Assembly (NCBI RefSeq): GCF_016863095.1
Contig: NZ_BOOF01000041.1
Span: 1 to 64,000 of the forward strand
DNA length: 64,000 nt
Origin: Microbispora siamensis
GTDB lineage: Bacteria; Actinomycetota; Actinomycetes; Streptosporangiales; Streptosporangiaceae
Reading direction: 5' to 3'
The notes under the pieces are model-generated. The model searched no databases and was not told the DNA's origin. It was given only the letters and a program-made list of their open reading frames with translations. Positions 39,609-49,297 of the stretch are shown here, piece by piece; within the stretch, counting starts at the first letter, position 1, and each line of letters opens with the position of its first letter. The position numbers were made by a program, and so were the translations under genes.

Positions 39609-40795
39609 TGATCGGAATCGACGAGCTCGACGTGAAGGGCCGGCGCGTGTTCGTGCGCGCCGACCTCAACGTCCCCCTCGACGGGGAGACGATCACCGAC
39701 GACGGCCGCATCCGGGCGTCGGTGCCGACGATCAGGAAGCTGATCGAGCGCGGCGCGAAGGTCGTCGTCGCCGCCCACCTCGGCCGCCCCAAGGGCTCCG
39801 TCACGCCGAAGTACTCGCTCGCCCCGGTCTCCCGGCGGCTGGCCGAGCTGCTCGGCGAGGACGTGGCGTTCGCCACCGACGTGGTCGGCGAGTCCGCGCA
39901 GAGCGTGGTGGCGGGCCTGCAGGACGGGCAGGTCGCCCTCCTGGAGAACCTGCGCTTCGAGCCGGGTGAGGAGTCCAAGGACGACGCGGTCAGGGGCGAG
40001 TTCGCCGACAAGCTGGCCGCCCTCGCCGAGCTCTACGTCGGCGACGGCTTCGGCGCGGTGCACCGCAAGCACGCCAGCGTCTACGACCTGCCCAAGCGGC
40101 TGCCGCACGCGGCGGGCGACCTGGTCCTCGCCGAGGTCGAGGTGCTCCGCAAGCTCACCGAGGACCCGGCCAGGCCGTACGTCGTCGTGCTGGGCGGCGC
40201 GAAGGTCTCCGACAAGCTCGGCGTGATCGCGAACCTGCTGTCCAAGGTGGACCGCCTGCTCATCGGCGGCGGCATGGCCTACACGTTCCTGAAGTCCCAG
40301 GGCCACGAGGTGGGCAAGTCGCTGCTGCAGGAGGACCAGATCGACCAGGTCAAGGGCTTCCTCGACGAGGCGGCCTCCCGCGGGGTCGAGCTGGTGCTGC
40401 CGGTGGACGTGCTGGCCGCCACGGAGTTCGGCGCCGACGCGCCGTACGAGGTCGTGGACGCCACCGCGATCCCGGCCGACCGCGAGGGCCTCGACATCGG
40501 ACCCCGCACCCGGGAGCTGTTCGCCTCGAAGCTGGCCGACGCCCAGACCGTGTTCTGGAACGGCCCGATGGGCGTGTTCGAGTTCGACGCGTTCTCCGGC
40601 GGCACCCGCGCGGTGGCCGAGGCGCTGGTGATCTCCACGGCGTTCACCGTGGTCGGCGGCGGCGACTCGGCGGCGGCCGTGCGCAGGCTCGGCCTGCCCG
40701 AGGACGGCTTCTCGCACATTTCCACCGGTGGTGGCGCGAGCCTCGAGTACCTCGAAGGCAAGACGCTGCCCGGACTCGCCGCGCTGGAGGAGTAG
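39608..40795 (+). CDS. pgk: Phosphoglycerate kinase
   Basis: 395 residues. Transfers phosphate from 1,3-bisphosphoglycerate to ADP. Motifs: [57 protein letters not shown] and the nucleotide loop [12 protein letters not shown]. Translation is coupled to gap by the 1-nt overlap, and tpiA starts directly after its stop. Confidence 0.97.
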
Positions 40796-41575
40796 ATGGC
40801 CCGCAAGCCGCTGTTCGCCGGCAACTGGAAGATGAACCTCAACCACCTCGAGGCCATCAACCTGGTGCAGAAGCTGGCGTTCACGCTGACCGACCGCGAC
40901 TACGACAAGGCGGACGTCGCGGTCATTCCGCCGTTCACCGACCTGCGCAGCGTGCAGACGCTCGTGGACGCCGACAAGCTCCGCATCGCCTACGGCGCCC
41001 AGGACCTGTCGGCGCAGGACTCCGGGGCGTACACCGGGGAGATCTCCGGGGCCATGCTGGGCAAGCTCGGCTGCACGTACGTGCTGGTGGGCCACTCGGA
41101 GCGGCGGCAGTACCACGGCGAGGACGAGGCGCTGTGCAACGCCAAGGTCAAGGCCGCCTACCGGCACTCGCTGACGCCCATCCTGTGCGTGGGCGAGGGG
41201 CTGCCGGTGCGCCAGGAGGGCCGCCACGTCGAGCACACGCTGGCCCAGCTCGACGGCGCTCTGGAGGGCGTGCCCGCCGAGCAGGCGAAGTCCATCGTGA
41301 TCGCGTACGAGCCGGTCTGGGCGATCGGCACCGGTGAGGTCGCCACGCCGAAGGACGCCCAGGAGGTGTGCGGCGCCATCAGGACGCGACTCGCCGAGCT
41401 TTACGGTGCCGATGTGGCCTCTGTTGTCCGTATCCTTTACGGTGGCTCGGTGAAGTCGGACAACGTCGCCGGCGTCATGGCGGAGGCCGACATCGACGGC
41501 GCCCTCGTGGGAGGGGCCAGCCTCGACGCGGGAGAATTCGCCAAGATCTGCCGATTCGGCGAGACCGCCGGCTAG
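40796..41575 (+). CDS. tpiA: Triosephosphate isomerase
   Basis: 259 residues. TIM barrel interconverting dihydroxyacetone phosphate and glyceraldehyde-3-phosphate. Catalytic residues are in FAGNWKMN (Lys), VGHSERR (His) and [11 protein letters not shown] (Glu), with the phosphate loop LYGGSVK near the end. The ATG follows the pgk stop without any gap. Confidence 0.97.
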   Translation: MARKPLFAGNWKMNLNHLEAINLVQKLAFTLTDRDYDKADVAVIPPFTDLRSVQTLVDADKLRIAYGAQDLSAQDSGAYTGEISGAMLGKLGCTYVLVGHSERRQYHGEDEALCNAKVKAAYRHSLTPILCVGEGLPVRQEGRHVEHTLAQLDGALEGVPAEQAKSIVIAYEPVWAIGTGEVATPKDAQEVCGAIRTRLAELYGADVASVVRILYGGSVKSDNVAGVMAEADIDGALVGGASLDAGEFAKICRFGETAG

Positions 41576-41699
41576 CTGAGCCGTTTGGGGGGTGCGACTT
41601 GACATCAGGACGTACCCTCAAAGAACACAATTGAATCGTCACGCCGATGGCATCGTGCACAACGCGTCGTGCACGCCCGGACATAGGAACAGGTCTACG

Positions 41700-41930
41700 G
41701 TGACAATCGGAATCTCCATCGCCCTCATCCTGTCGAGCGCTCTGATGGTGCTGCTCGTCCTGCTCCACAAGGGCAAGGGCGGCGGCCTGTCCGACCTGTT
41801 CGGAGGCGGGTTCTCGTCCTCCTTCGGCGGTTCGTCGGTGGTGGAGCGTAACCTGGACCGTCTCACCATCATCACCGGCATCGTCTGGTTCGTCTGCATC
41901 ATCGCGCTGGGCCTGCTGCTCAAGCCGTAG
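41700..41930 (+). CDS. secG: Protein translocase subunit SecG
   Basis: 76 residues with two membrane helices (SIALILSSALMVLLVLLHKG and IITGIVWFVCIIALGLLL) joined by a Gly/Ser/Phe-rich loop, the typical SecG form. It supports SecYEG-driven export. GTG 41700 has AGGA and CAGGT upstream. A TTGACA hexamer at 41599-41604 could be its -35, but the matching -10 is unclear. Its position after tpiA is conserved in actinobacteria. Confidence 0.93.
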   Translation: MTIGISIALILSSALMVLLVLLHKGKGGGLSDLFGGGFSSSFGGSSVVERNLDRLTIITGIVWFVCIIALGLLLKP

Positions 41931-42005
41931 CGGACGGCCTCCGGCCACGCGTGACAGAGATTCACCTCCCCCCGTCCGCGGGGCGATCGAGCAAGGAGTT
42001 CATCG

Positions 42006-42353
42006 GTGGGTAGTGGCAACGCGATCCGTGGCAGCCGAGTCGGCGCCGGCCCCATGGGAGAGGCCGAACGCGGCGAGGCCGCCCCCCGTGTGCGGGTCTC
42101 GTTCTGGTGTGCGAACATGCACGAGACGCGCCCGAGCTTCGCCAGCGACGCGGCCGTCCCCGAGTTCTGGGACTGCCCGCGGTGCGGACTGCCGGCCGGG
42201 CAGGACCAGTCGAACCCGCCTGCTCCGCCGAAGAACGAGCCGTACAAGACGCACCTCGCGTACGTGAAGGAGCGCCGTAGCGACAAGGACGGCGCGCAGA
42301 TCCTCGCCGAGGCGCTGGAGCGGCTGCGCTCCTCCTCCCGCCCGATCTACTGA
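42006..42353 (+). CDS. rbpA: RNA polymerase-binding protein RbpA
   Basis: 115 residues. Actinobacterial transcription factor that binds the principal sigma factor and stabilises open complexes. Hallmarks: the N-terminal basic tail IRGSRVGAGPMGE, the core FWCANMHETRPSFASDAAVPE with DCPRCGLPAG, and the C-terminal sigma-interaction helix (DKDGAQILAEALERLR). GTG 42006 has AAGGAG upstream. I found no SigR-type GGAAT-N18-GTT promoter in the short upstream gap. Confidence 0.95.
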   Translation: MGSGNAIRGSRVGAGPMGEAERGEAAPRVRVSFWCANMHETRPSFASDAAVPEFWDCPRCGLPAGQDQSNPPAPPKNEPYKTHLAYVKERRSDKDGAQILAEALERLRSSSRPIY

Positions 42354-42364
42354 TCCGGACGACC

Positions 42365-42402
42365 GTGAAGGCCCTTCCCGCTCAGGCGGGGAGGGCCTTC
42401 AC
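42365..42402. terminator. Strong bidirectional terminator
   Basis: A 17-bp stem (one G-T pair) with a TCAG loop begins 12 nt after the rbpA stop. Its right arm overlaps the stop codon of the convergent LysR-family gene, so it serves both transcripts. Confidence 0.85.
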
Positions 42403-43286
42403 GTATGTGCCGGCTCCCGGCCGGCGGAGCGGTACACGGCCGCGGCGATGTGGGTGAACGAGCGGATCAGCGGGTTGGCGTCGGCGCTGTTCCAGGCCAG
42501 GACGAGGCGGCTGGGCGGCATGTCGGCCAGCGGCACCGACGTGAGCCCCTCGGGCAGCGCGTGGGCCGTCGGCGCCAGCCCGACCGTGCCGTTCCAGAGA
42601 ACGGCCTGCAGGCATTCGTGGACGGTGCGCACCACCGGGCCGTCCCTGAGCTCGCCGCCGGGCGTGGAGGCGTTCCAGTAGGCGCGCCAGATGGGATCGG
42701 CGCCGTCGGGCAGCCGGAACCACGGGCGGTCGGCGAGGTCGTTCAGCCGCAGGGTCTGGTGGCGGGCGAGCGGGTCGTCGGCCCGCAGGACCACCCCCAT
42801 GGGGTCGGAGCGCAGCAGGCGGGTGGTGATCCCGGTGTCGTCGAACGGTTCCCTGGTGAGGGCGACGTCGACGAGCCCGGCCCGGAGGCCCGTGGTCGGG
42901 TCGGTGAAGTCGGCTTCACGGACGCGGACCTGGACTCCGGGGTGGCGCCGGCGGAAGGCCGCGGCGAGCCGGGCTCCGGCCTGTTCGGCGCTGTCCGCGA
43001 GCGTGCCGATGGTCAGGGTGGCGGCGCCGGCGGCCGCGGCGACCCGGGCGCGCACCCGCTCGGCCTGCTCAAGCAGCGCGCGTGCCTCGTCGTAGAGCGC
43101 GGCACCGGCGGCGGTCAGCGTGACGCCGGTGGGCGACCGGTGCAGCAGGAGGGCGCCGAGGTCGGCCTCCAGTTGCCTGACGGCGCGGCTCAGCGGCGGC
43201 TGGGTCATGTGCAGGCGCGCGGCGGCCCGCCCGAAGTGGCGCTCCTCGGCGACCGCCACGAAATAGCGCAGCGAGCGTAGGTCCAT
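42399..43286 (-). CDS. LysR-family transcriptional regulator
   Basis: 295 residues. The N-terminal winged HTH (LRYFVAVAEERHFGRAAARLHMTQPPLSRAVRQLE, within residues about 5-45) is followed by the periplasmic-binding-like effector domain (TIGTLADSAEQAGARLAAAFRRRHP and so on). It is divergent from an MBL-fold gene with a perfect palindrome between them, so it probably controls that gene and itself. The effector is unknown. Confidence 0.92.
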   Translation of the reverse strand: MDLRSLRYFVAVAEERHFGRAAARLHMTQPPLSRAVRQLEADLGALLLHRSPTGVTLTAAGAALYDEARALLEQAERVRARVAAAAGAATLTIGTLADSAEQAGARLAAAFRRRHPGVQVRVREADFTDPTTGLRAGLVDVALTREPFDDTGITTRLLRSDPMGVVLRADDPLARHQTLRLNDLADRPWFRLPDGADPIWRAYWNASTPGGELRDGPVVRTVHECLQAVLWNGTVGLAPTAHALPEGLTSVPLADMPPSRLVLAWNSADANPLIRSFTHIAAAVYRSAGREPAHT

Positions 43287-43295
43287 CACCGGCGA

Positions 43296-43314
43296 CGATA
43301 CCGGCACGGTATCG
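43296..43314. promoter_or_regulatory. LysR-type box
   Basis: CGATACCGGCACGGTATCG is a perfect palindrome with 8-bp arms and a 3-bp centre. It contains T-N11-A (T43299 to A43311), the hallmark of LysR binding sites. It sits 10 bp from the regulator's start codon and about 90 bp before the divergent MBL gene. Confidence 0.75.
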
Positions 43315-43404
43315 GGCGTGCGCAACCGGTGTTGGACGCGGCGGAGCATCCCGTAATGGACTGGAGCGGCCCGGTTGTCAGGCTCTCCGAGGAGTGAATC
43401 TCCC

Positions 43405-44298
43405 ATGTCCGAACACATGCTGCCCGAGCCCGTCGTGCGGATCGAGGAGGTGCGGGAACTCGCCCGCGACCTGGTGGTGATCCCCAATCGCCGGGTGCAA
43501 CTGGTGCCCAACATCGGCGTCATCGGCGGCACGCATTCCGTGCTGGTCGTCGAGACCGGAATGGGCCCGCGAAACGCCGAGACCGTGCTCAAGTTCGTGG
43601 CGGAGTACGCGGCGGGCCGCCGGCTCTACCTGACCACGACGCATTTCCACCCCGAGCACGCCTTCGGGGCGCAGGTGTTCGCCGGGGAGGCGACGTTCCT
43701 GGTCAACCGGGCGCAGGCCGAGGACCTGGCCGCGAAGGGCGCCGCCTACCTCGACATGTTCAGGGGGCTCGGCGAACCGGTCGCCCGGCAGCTGGAGGGC
43801 GTCCAGATCGCCACTCCGGACGTGGTCTACGACGACGCGTACGACCTCGACCTGGGCGGCCGGGTGGTGCGGCTGCGGGCCGCCGGCCGGGCGCACAGCA
43901 GGGGCGACCAGGTGATCACGGTCCCCGACGCCGGGGTGATGTTCACCGGCGATCTCGCAGAGGCCGGGCAGTTCGCCATCTTCCCGTGGTTCCCGCCGCA
44001 CGACACCGACGTGTCCGGCACCCGCTGGATCAGCGTGATGCGGCGGCTGGCCGACGCATCGCCGCGGGTGGTGGTGCCCGGCCACGGCGACGTCGGCGGC
44101 CCGCAACTGCTCGCCGACGTCCGCGACTACCTCGAACTGCTGCGCGACGAGACCTGGGCGCGCCGGGACTCGGCCGTGAGCGAGCAGACGATCGTCGAGG
44201 AGGTCAGGGCGCTCATGATCGAGCGGCACCCGGAGTGGGCCGGCCGGGAATGGATCGAGAAGGGCGTCGGCTGCCTGTGCGCCGAGCACCCCGCCTGA
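43405..44298 (+). CDS. MBL-fold hydrolase under LysR control
   Basis: 297 residues. The metal motif is TTTHFHPEHAFG, where Glu replaces the Asp of the usual HxHxDH, a variant seen in some subfamilies. Other ligands are in RAHSRGDQ, FTGDLAE and VPGHGDVGG. The start is at ATG 43405 with GGAG 10 nt upstream. Substrate unknown; the LysR partner suggests inducible catabolism or detoxification. Confidence 0.82.
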   Translation: MSEHMLPEPVVRIEEVRELARDLVVIPNRRVQLVPNIGVIGGTHSVLVVETGMGPRNAETVLKFVAEYAAGRRLYLTTTHFHPEHAFGAQVFAGEATFLVNRAQAEDLAAKGAAYLDMFRGLGEPVARQLEGVQIATPDVVYDDAYDLDLGGRVVRLRAAGRAHSRGDQVITVPDAGVMFTGDLAEAGQFAIFPWFPPHDTDVSGTRWISVMRRLADASPRVVVPGHGDVGGPQLLADVRDYLELLRDETWARRDSAVSEQTIVEEVRALMIERHPEWAGREWIEKGVGCLCAEHPA

Positions 44299-44319
44299 CG
44301 CGCTTTGCGGGAAGGCTCG

Positions 44320-44961
44320 TCACAGGCCGCATTCGTAGGCCAGCACCACCGCCTGGATCCGGTCGCGGGCCCCGAGCTTGGCCATGAGCCGGGAGACGTG
44401 CGTCTTCACGGTGGCCTCGCCGACGAACAGCTCGGCGGCGATCTCGGTGTTCGACAGGCCCCGGGCGACCAGCCTCCAGACCTCGACCTCCCGCGGGGTC
44501 AGCCTGTCGGCGCCAGGAGGAAGGGCGACCCGGGCCGGAGGACGCCGCGTGTACGCCTCGATCAACCGGCGCGTGACCGACGGAGCGAGCAGGGTGTCCC
44601 CGCGGACCGCCGTGCGCACGCCCGCCACGAGTTGCTCGTCCGGAAGGTCCTTGACGAGGAAGCCGCTGGCTCCCGCGCGCAGCGCCTCGTAGACGTACTC
44701 GTCCAGGTCGAACGTGGTCAGCATGATCACGTGGACGTCGGGCATGGCGGCGAGGATCTGGCGTGCGGCGGCGAGCCCGTCGAGGCCCGGCATGCGGATG
44801 TCCATCAGCACGACGTCCGGCCGCAGGTCACGCGCGAGCGCGACGGCCTCGTGGCCGTCCCGCGCCTGGCCGGCGACGTCGATGTCGGGCTCGGCCGACA
44901 GGATGGTGCGCAGCCCGGTCAGCACCAAGGGCTGGTCGTCGGCGAGCAGGACGCGGATCAC
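44320..44961 (-). CDS. NarL/LuxR-type response regulator
   Basis: 213 residues. Receiver domain with acidic pocket LADDQ, phosphoacceptor Asp in VVLMDIRMPG (about residue 54), switch Thr in TTFD and Lys in LVKDLP. The C-terminal LuxR HTH is LTPREVEVWRLVARGLSNTE plus VKTHVSRLMAKL. GTG 44961 overlaps the stop of the upstream histidine kinase (GTGA), a translationally coupled pair. Confidence 0.94.
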   Translation of the reverse strand: MIRVLLADDQPLVLTGLRTILSAEPDIDVAGQARDGHEAVALARDLRPDVVLMDIRMPGLDGLAAARQILAAMPDVHVIMLTTFDLDEYVYEALRAGASGFLVKDLPDEQLVAGVRTAVRGDTLLAPSVTRRLIEAYTRRPPARVALPPGADRLTPREVEVWRLVARGLSNTEIAAELFVGEATVKTHVSRLMAKLGARDRIQAVVLAYECGL

Positions 44962-46898
44962 GCTGCTTCCTCCAGAGGGAACGCGGCACGGACGCCGAAG
45001 CCGCCGCCGGGCCGGGGACCGGCCGCGAACGTGCCGCCGCAGGCGGCGCTCCGCTCGGCCATGCCGCTGAGGCCATGCCCGGCGGAGGTGGACAGCGCCG
45101 GCCGATCGGCGGGCGGGGTGTTGCTCACGTCGACCGCCAGGGTCCGCCTCGTGCGCGTGATCCTGACGCGGACGAACGCGCCCGGAGCGTGCCGGGCCGC
45201 GTTGGTCAGTGCTTCCTGGACGATCCGGTAGGCGGCCGCGTCGACCGCACGCGGAAGCGGCGCCCCCGTGCCGGTGTCCTGGTCCACTTCCAGGGCCACC
45301 CGCAACCCGCAGCCGCTCGCTCTTTCTGCGAGCGTGGGCAGGCCGCCGAGCCCGATCGTGGCGGGGACGTCGGCGAGTGCGAGTGAGAGCAGGAGCGGGC
45401 GCAACTCGCCGAGCGCTTCGGCGAGCGTGCGGCGCAACACGGCCACGTGCTCGCCGGCCAGGTCGGGGCGGGTCTCCCAGACCCGCCGTGCGGCGGTCGC
45501 CTGCAGGACGATGACGGTCATCATGTGCCCTGCGGCGTCGTGGAGGTCCCGGGCGAGGCGGGCCCGCTGTTCGTCCAGCGCGGCGGTCGCGCTTCTCCGG
45601 GTCTCCTCCGCGACGGCGATGGTGGTCCGCGCCCGCGCGGCCAGCGCCTCGGCGCCGCCGCGCAGCACGCGGCCCGCCGCCCAGCAGCCCACGATCACCG
45701 CGACCGCCCCGGCCGCCTCTGGCGCCGTGATAAGCGCGGTCGCCTCCGGCGCCGTGATCAGCGCGGCAGAGCCGGCGAGGCCGAGGCCCGCGCAGCCCAG
45801 CAGGCAGAGCGCGAGCCCGGCCAGCGCCCGGCGGATCGGGCAGGCCACACCGAGAATGAACGGCGACACAACGAGGACCCCGCAGGGCGCGAGACCGTCG
45901 AAGGGATCAGGGCTCGCGGTCGCCGCCGTGTAGGCGAGCGTGACAGCCAGGCAGATCACGGCGCAGGTCAAGGGATGCCGCCTGGCCCAGTCCAGTGGGG
46001 CCGCGACCCTCGCCGGCACCCCGTCCCGCCACTTCGGGGCGACCAGGGTCCACCTGCCCGCGGGGCGCAGCCCGCTCCAGGCCGTCTCGGGCAGGTTCGC
46101 GATGGCGAGCGCCTCTCGCACCTGCGTCCGCAGCTCCGCGACCTCGCGGACCGGCCGCCTGTCGCCGGTGCTCGGCGCCCGGAGCTCCCCGACCAGCGTA
46201 CGCATCCGGGTCAGCAGGTCGCGGGCGATCCGTTCCAGCGCGGTGACGTCCGCCAGCCCGGTGACCGCCGCGTGCCGCCTGGTCTCGTCCAGGCCGCGGA
46301 GCAGAACGTCCAGGGCGCCGAAGACCCGCCGCCGTTCGCGGGAGAGCTCCTCCGCGATCCGCTCGTCCCGCGCCGCTCGCAGCCGTTCCGTCCCCGCGTC
46401 CAGCCGCCGGCCGAGCCGGTCGCGCGCTCCCACGACGCCGCCGACGACCGCCGGCGCCAGCACCAGCGACGCCACGAGGAACGTGTCGGCCGAGGCGCGT
46501 GAGTATCCCTGCGAGGGCCCCAGATACTGGGCGGTCGCCACCCCGGCCGTGGCCAGCGCCAGGCCCGCGACGAGCGGCCACGTCGACGCGTACGCGCCGA
46601 GCGAGTACGTGGCGACCATGATGGCGAGAAACGCCGGAGCCGTGCTGGCCTGCGGGGAGGCGACGACCTCGGTCACGGTGACCACGGTCACGACGGCGAC
46701 CGCCGTCGCCGGACGGCGGCGCCGGTGGGCGAGGGCCAGCAGCCCGCCCGCGGCGACCACCGCGCCCACCCGGCCGCTGAGGGTCGCCGGCCCGTCCAGG
46801 GCGGCCGCCGCGGCCATGACCAGCGCGAGCGCGGCCGCGAGCAGCAGATCGCCGCTGACGGCCGTACCCCATCGGTATGGCGGGAAGAGCTGGTCCAT
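44958..46898 (-). CDS. Sensor histidine kinase with duplicated DHp-like region
   Basis: 646 residues, longer than most NarX-type kinases. It has about five N-terminal membrane helices, then a helical segment resembling a DHp domain (ERRRVFGALDVLLRGL to LVGELRAPS, residues about 175-250) with no typical HD motif. A second membrane block follows (about 300-400), then a HisKA_3 domain with RDLHDAAGHM (phospho-His) and an HATPase ending GHGLSGMAERSAACGG. It passes phosphate to the adjacent regulator. The front half may be a sensor formed by duplication and decay. Confidence 0.88.
   Translation of the reverse strand: MDQLFPPYRWGTAVSGDLLLAAALALVMAAAAALDGPATLSGRVGAVVAAGGLLALAHRRRRPATAVAVVTVVTVTEVVASPQASTAPAFLAIMVATYSLGAYASTWPLVAGLALATAGVATAQYLGPSQGYSRASADTFLVASLVLAPAVVGGVVGARDRLGRRLDAGTERLRAARDERIAEELSRERRRVFGALDVLLRGLDETRRHAAVTGLADVTALERIARDLLTRMRTLVGELRAPSTGDRRPVREVAELRTQVREALAIANLPETAWSGLRPAGRWTLVAPKWRDGVPARVAAPLDWARRHPLTCAVICLAVTLAYTAATASPDPFDGLAPCGVLVVSPFILGVACPIRRALAGLALCLLGCAGLGLAGSAALITAPEATALITAPEAAGAVAVIVGCWAAGRVLRGGAEALAARARTTIAVAEETRRSATAALDEQRARLARDLHDAAGHMMTVIVLQATAARRVWETRPDLAGEHVAVLRRTLAEALGELRPLLLSLALADVPATIGLGGLPTLAERASGCGLRVALEVDQDTGTGAPLPRAVDAAAYRIVQEALTNAARHAPGAFVRVRITRTRRTLAVDVSNTPPADRPALSTSAGHGLSGMAERSAACGGTFAAGPRPGGGFGVRAAFPLEEAA
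45712..45765 (-). repeat. 27-bp coding duplication in the kinase
   Basis: Two 27-bp copies with a few mismatches encode ALITAPEAT / ALITAPEAA-like units in a loop beside a membrane helix of the second membrane block (residues about 378-395). Confidence 0.8.
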
Positions 46899-47064
46899 CG
46901 CCCGAAGATTAGGCCCCGTCCGCTTCCGTGTCGTCCCACCACGGGCGGACTCCTGGCTCATGCGGCGGGCGGACGGGATTTCCCCGCGCGGCCGGACGAC
47001 CGGCGGCCTGCCGGTTCCTAGTGTCGTCGCCGACCGTCGGATGACCACATCGAGGGAGAACACG

Positions 47065-47667
47065 ATGACGACATCGGCCACCCAGGCCCACACCGGACCC
47101 GCGCGCCTGCCGTACGGGCTGGCCCAGGCCGGCCTCCTGACGGGCGCGGCGTCGGCCGCCGCGCTCGCCCTGCTCGACCTGTTCACGTCCGTGCCGCAGC
47201 ATGACCGGCTGATCGACGCCGCCGACTACGCGTTCACCGCGGACGGGTTCCCCTTCGTCCTGGGCATGCTGGTATCGGTCGCGGCGATCCACGCGCTGCA
47301 CGGCGGCCGCGACGGCCGGCTCGGCTCGGTGGCGCTCGTCCTCACCACGGTCGGCATGCTCGGCTTCCTGCCTCCGCTCGCGGTGTCGCTCGTCAGCGGC
47401 GACGCCGAGTCGCTCGGCCCGGTCTACCTCCTGTCCATGCTCGCCTCGCTGATCGGGCTGGTGCTCTTCGCCATCGGCCTGCTTCGCGCCCGGGTGCTGC
47501 CCTGGTGGGCCGGTCCGTCGCTGGCCGTCGGCTGGGTGGTCGGCGGCCCCGTCGGGGAAGGCGGTCCGCTCGGCTTCCGCGGCTCGGCGCTGCTGCTCGC
47601 CGCGGGCTGCCTCGCCGTGGCGTTCGCCGTGTCCCGGCACCGCGCCGCCCTGGCCGGGGACCGCTGA
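47065..47667 (+). CDS. Multi-pass membrane protein
   Basis: 200 residues with about six membrane helices (for example LAQAGLLTGAASAAALALLDLF, FPFVLGMLVSVAAIHALHG, LLSMLASLIGLVLFAIGLL). No signal peptide or catalytic motif. ATG 47065 has GAGGGAGA upstream. It is divergent from the histidine kinase, 166 nt away, and could be its target, as in many such three-gene loci, but that is inference. It resembles small DUF-type membrane proteins of actinobacteria. Confidence 0.72.
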   Translation: MTTSATQAHTGPARLPYGLAQAGLLTGAASAAALALLDLFTSVPQHDRLIDAADYAFTADGFPFVLGMLVSVAAIHALHGGRDGRLGSVALVLTTVGMLGFLPPLAVSLVSGDAESLGPVYLLSMLASLIGLVLFAIGLLRARVLPWWAGPSLAVGWVVGGPVGEGGPLGFRGSALLLAAGCLAVAFAVSRHRAALAGDR

Positions 47668-47679
47668 AACGCCGCCCGG

Positions 47680-49287
47680 CTACCCGCCGTGCACCGGCTC
47701 GCCGTCGAGGAACGTCATGACGACCTTGGTGGTCCAGATGTCCTTCGGGTCGAGCGTGAAGGGGTCGCGGTCGAGCACGACGAGGTCGGCGGGGCGGCCC
47801 TCCTCGATCATCCCGGCGGGGGAGCGGTTGATCCAGGCCGAGCCCTCGGTGTAGGCCGTCATGATCGTCCGCAGGTCGAGGCTCTGCTCGGGCAGGAAGG
47901 GCGTCTGCGCCGTGGGGTACGTCGCGTGGACGGAACCGCCCGGCTCGGTGCGGTTGACCGCCACGTGCATGGCCTCCAGCGGGTTGGCCGAGGAGACCGG
48001 CCAGTCCGAGCCCCCGGCGAAGCGGGTGCCGTGCCGTACGAGGTCGGCGAAGGGGTACTGCCAGGAGGCGCGCTCCTCGCCGAGGTAGGGGATGCACAGC
48101 TCGTCCATCTGCAGGTGATGGGTCGCCCACAGCGCCTGCAGGTTGGCCGTCACCCCGAGCTCGGCGAAGCGCGGCACGTCCTGCGGCGTGATGATCTGCA
48201 CGTGCGCGATGTGGTGGCGGTTGGCGGGGTCGGTGCCGGTCAGCGCGTCGAGCGCCTCGCGCACGGCCCGCTCGCCGATGGCGTGGAAGTGCACCTGGAA
48301 GCCCAGGGCGTCGAGCTCCTTGACGTACCCGCCGAGCAGCGCGGGGTCGATGTACGACAGGCCGGTGCCGCCGCAGCGGCAGTAGGGCTCGATGACGGCG
48401 GCGGTGAAGTTCTCGGGGATGCCGTCCTGCATGATCTTGACGGAGGTCGCCCGGAACCGGTCCAGGCCCTCGGCCATCGCGCGCCGCTCGACCAGGCCGG
48501 GGATCTGCTCGGCGCCCCGGGTGCGGTCCCACCACAGGGCGCCGACCACGCGCGCCTTCAGCCGTCCTGAGGAGGCCGCGGAGAGGTAGGTGGGCAGCTG
48601 GTCGTCCGACCCGGCGTACGACCCGACGATGGCGTCCTGCCAGCCGGTGATGCCCAGCGAGAACAGGTGGGCCTGCGCGTCCATCAGGGCGGCGTCGGCG
48701 TCGGCCGGGGTCGGGCGCGGGGTGAGCAGGCCGACGAGGTCCATGGCGCCCTCGTGCAGCACGCCGCTCGGCGTGCCGTCCGGGTCGCGCTCGATGCGGC
48801 CGTCCGCGGGGTCGGGGGTGTCCTTCGTGATGCCCGCGACCTCCAGGGCCCGCGTGTTCACCCAGGCGGCGTGGTGGTCGCGCTGCACGAAGTACGCCGG
48901 CCGGTCGAGGAAGTCGATCTGGGACCGGTGGGGGAGGCCGCCGGGAAAGGCGGACATGTCCCAGCCGCCGCCGTCGATCCACTCCTTGTCCGGATTTTTC
49001 GCGGCATAGTCGGCGATCTTCGCCCTGTAGGCGTCGAGCCCGTACACCTCGGACAGCTCGCACTTGGCCCGCTCCAGCCCGGCCTGCACCGGGTGGACGT
49101 GCGCGTCGGTGAACCCCGGCGTCAGCAGGCCGCCGCCGAGGTCCACCGGCTCGGCGCTCGGCGCCAGCCGTACGAGGTCGGACTCGGCGCCGACGGCGGC
49201 GATCACACCGTCGCGGACGAGGACCGCCTCGGCGAAGCCGCCGGGGACGAAGACGCGGCCGCCGCGGAACAGAAGGGAGGAGCTCAC
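47680..49287 (-). CDS. YtcJ-like amidohydrolase
   Basis: 535 residues, amidohydrolase family 3. Metal and catalytic motifs: FTDAHVHPVQAG near residue 60, FHAIGERAVREAL, HIAHVQII and GGSDWPVSSANP. Family members hydrolyse amide or ester bonds with zinc; substrates are mostly unknown. GTG 49287 has GAAAGG upstream. It begins only 10 nt after the FAD oxidoreductase gene, so the two form an operon. Confidence 0.9.
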   Translation of the reverse strand: MSSSLLFRGGRVFVPGGFAEAVLVRDGVIAAVGAESDLVRLAPSAEPVDLGGGLLTPGFTDAHVHPVQAGLERAKCELSEVYGLDAYRAKIADYAAKNPDKEWIDGGGWDMSAFPGGLPHRSQIDFLDRPAYFVQRDHHAAWVNTRALEVAGITKDTPDPADGRIERDPDGTPSGVLHEGAMDLVGLLTPRPTPADADAALMDAQAHLFSLGITGWQDAIVGSYAGSDDQLPTYLSAASSGRLKARVVGALWWDRTRGAEQIPGLVERRAMAEGLDRFRATSVKIMQDGIPENFTAAVIEPYCRCGGTGLSYIDPALLGGYVKELDALGFQVHFHAIGERAVREALDALTGTDPANRHHIAHVQIITPQDVPRFAELGVTANLQALWATHHLQMDELCIPYLGEERASWQYPFADLVRHGTRFAGGSDWPVSSANPLEAMHVAVNRTEPGGSVHATYPTAQTPFLPEQSLDLRTIMTAYTEGSAWINRSPAGMIEEGRPADLVVLDRDPFTLDPKDIWTTKVVMTFLDGEPVHGG

Positions 49288-49297
49288 GTGATGCCTT

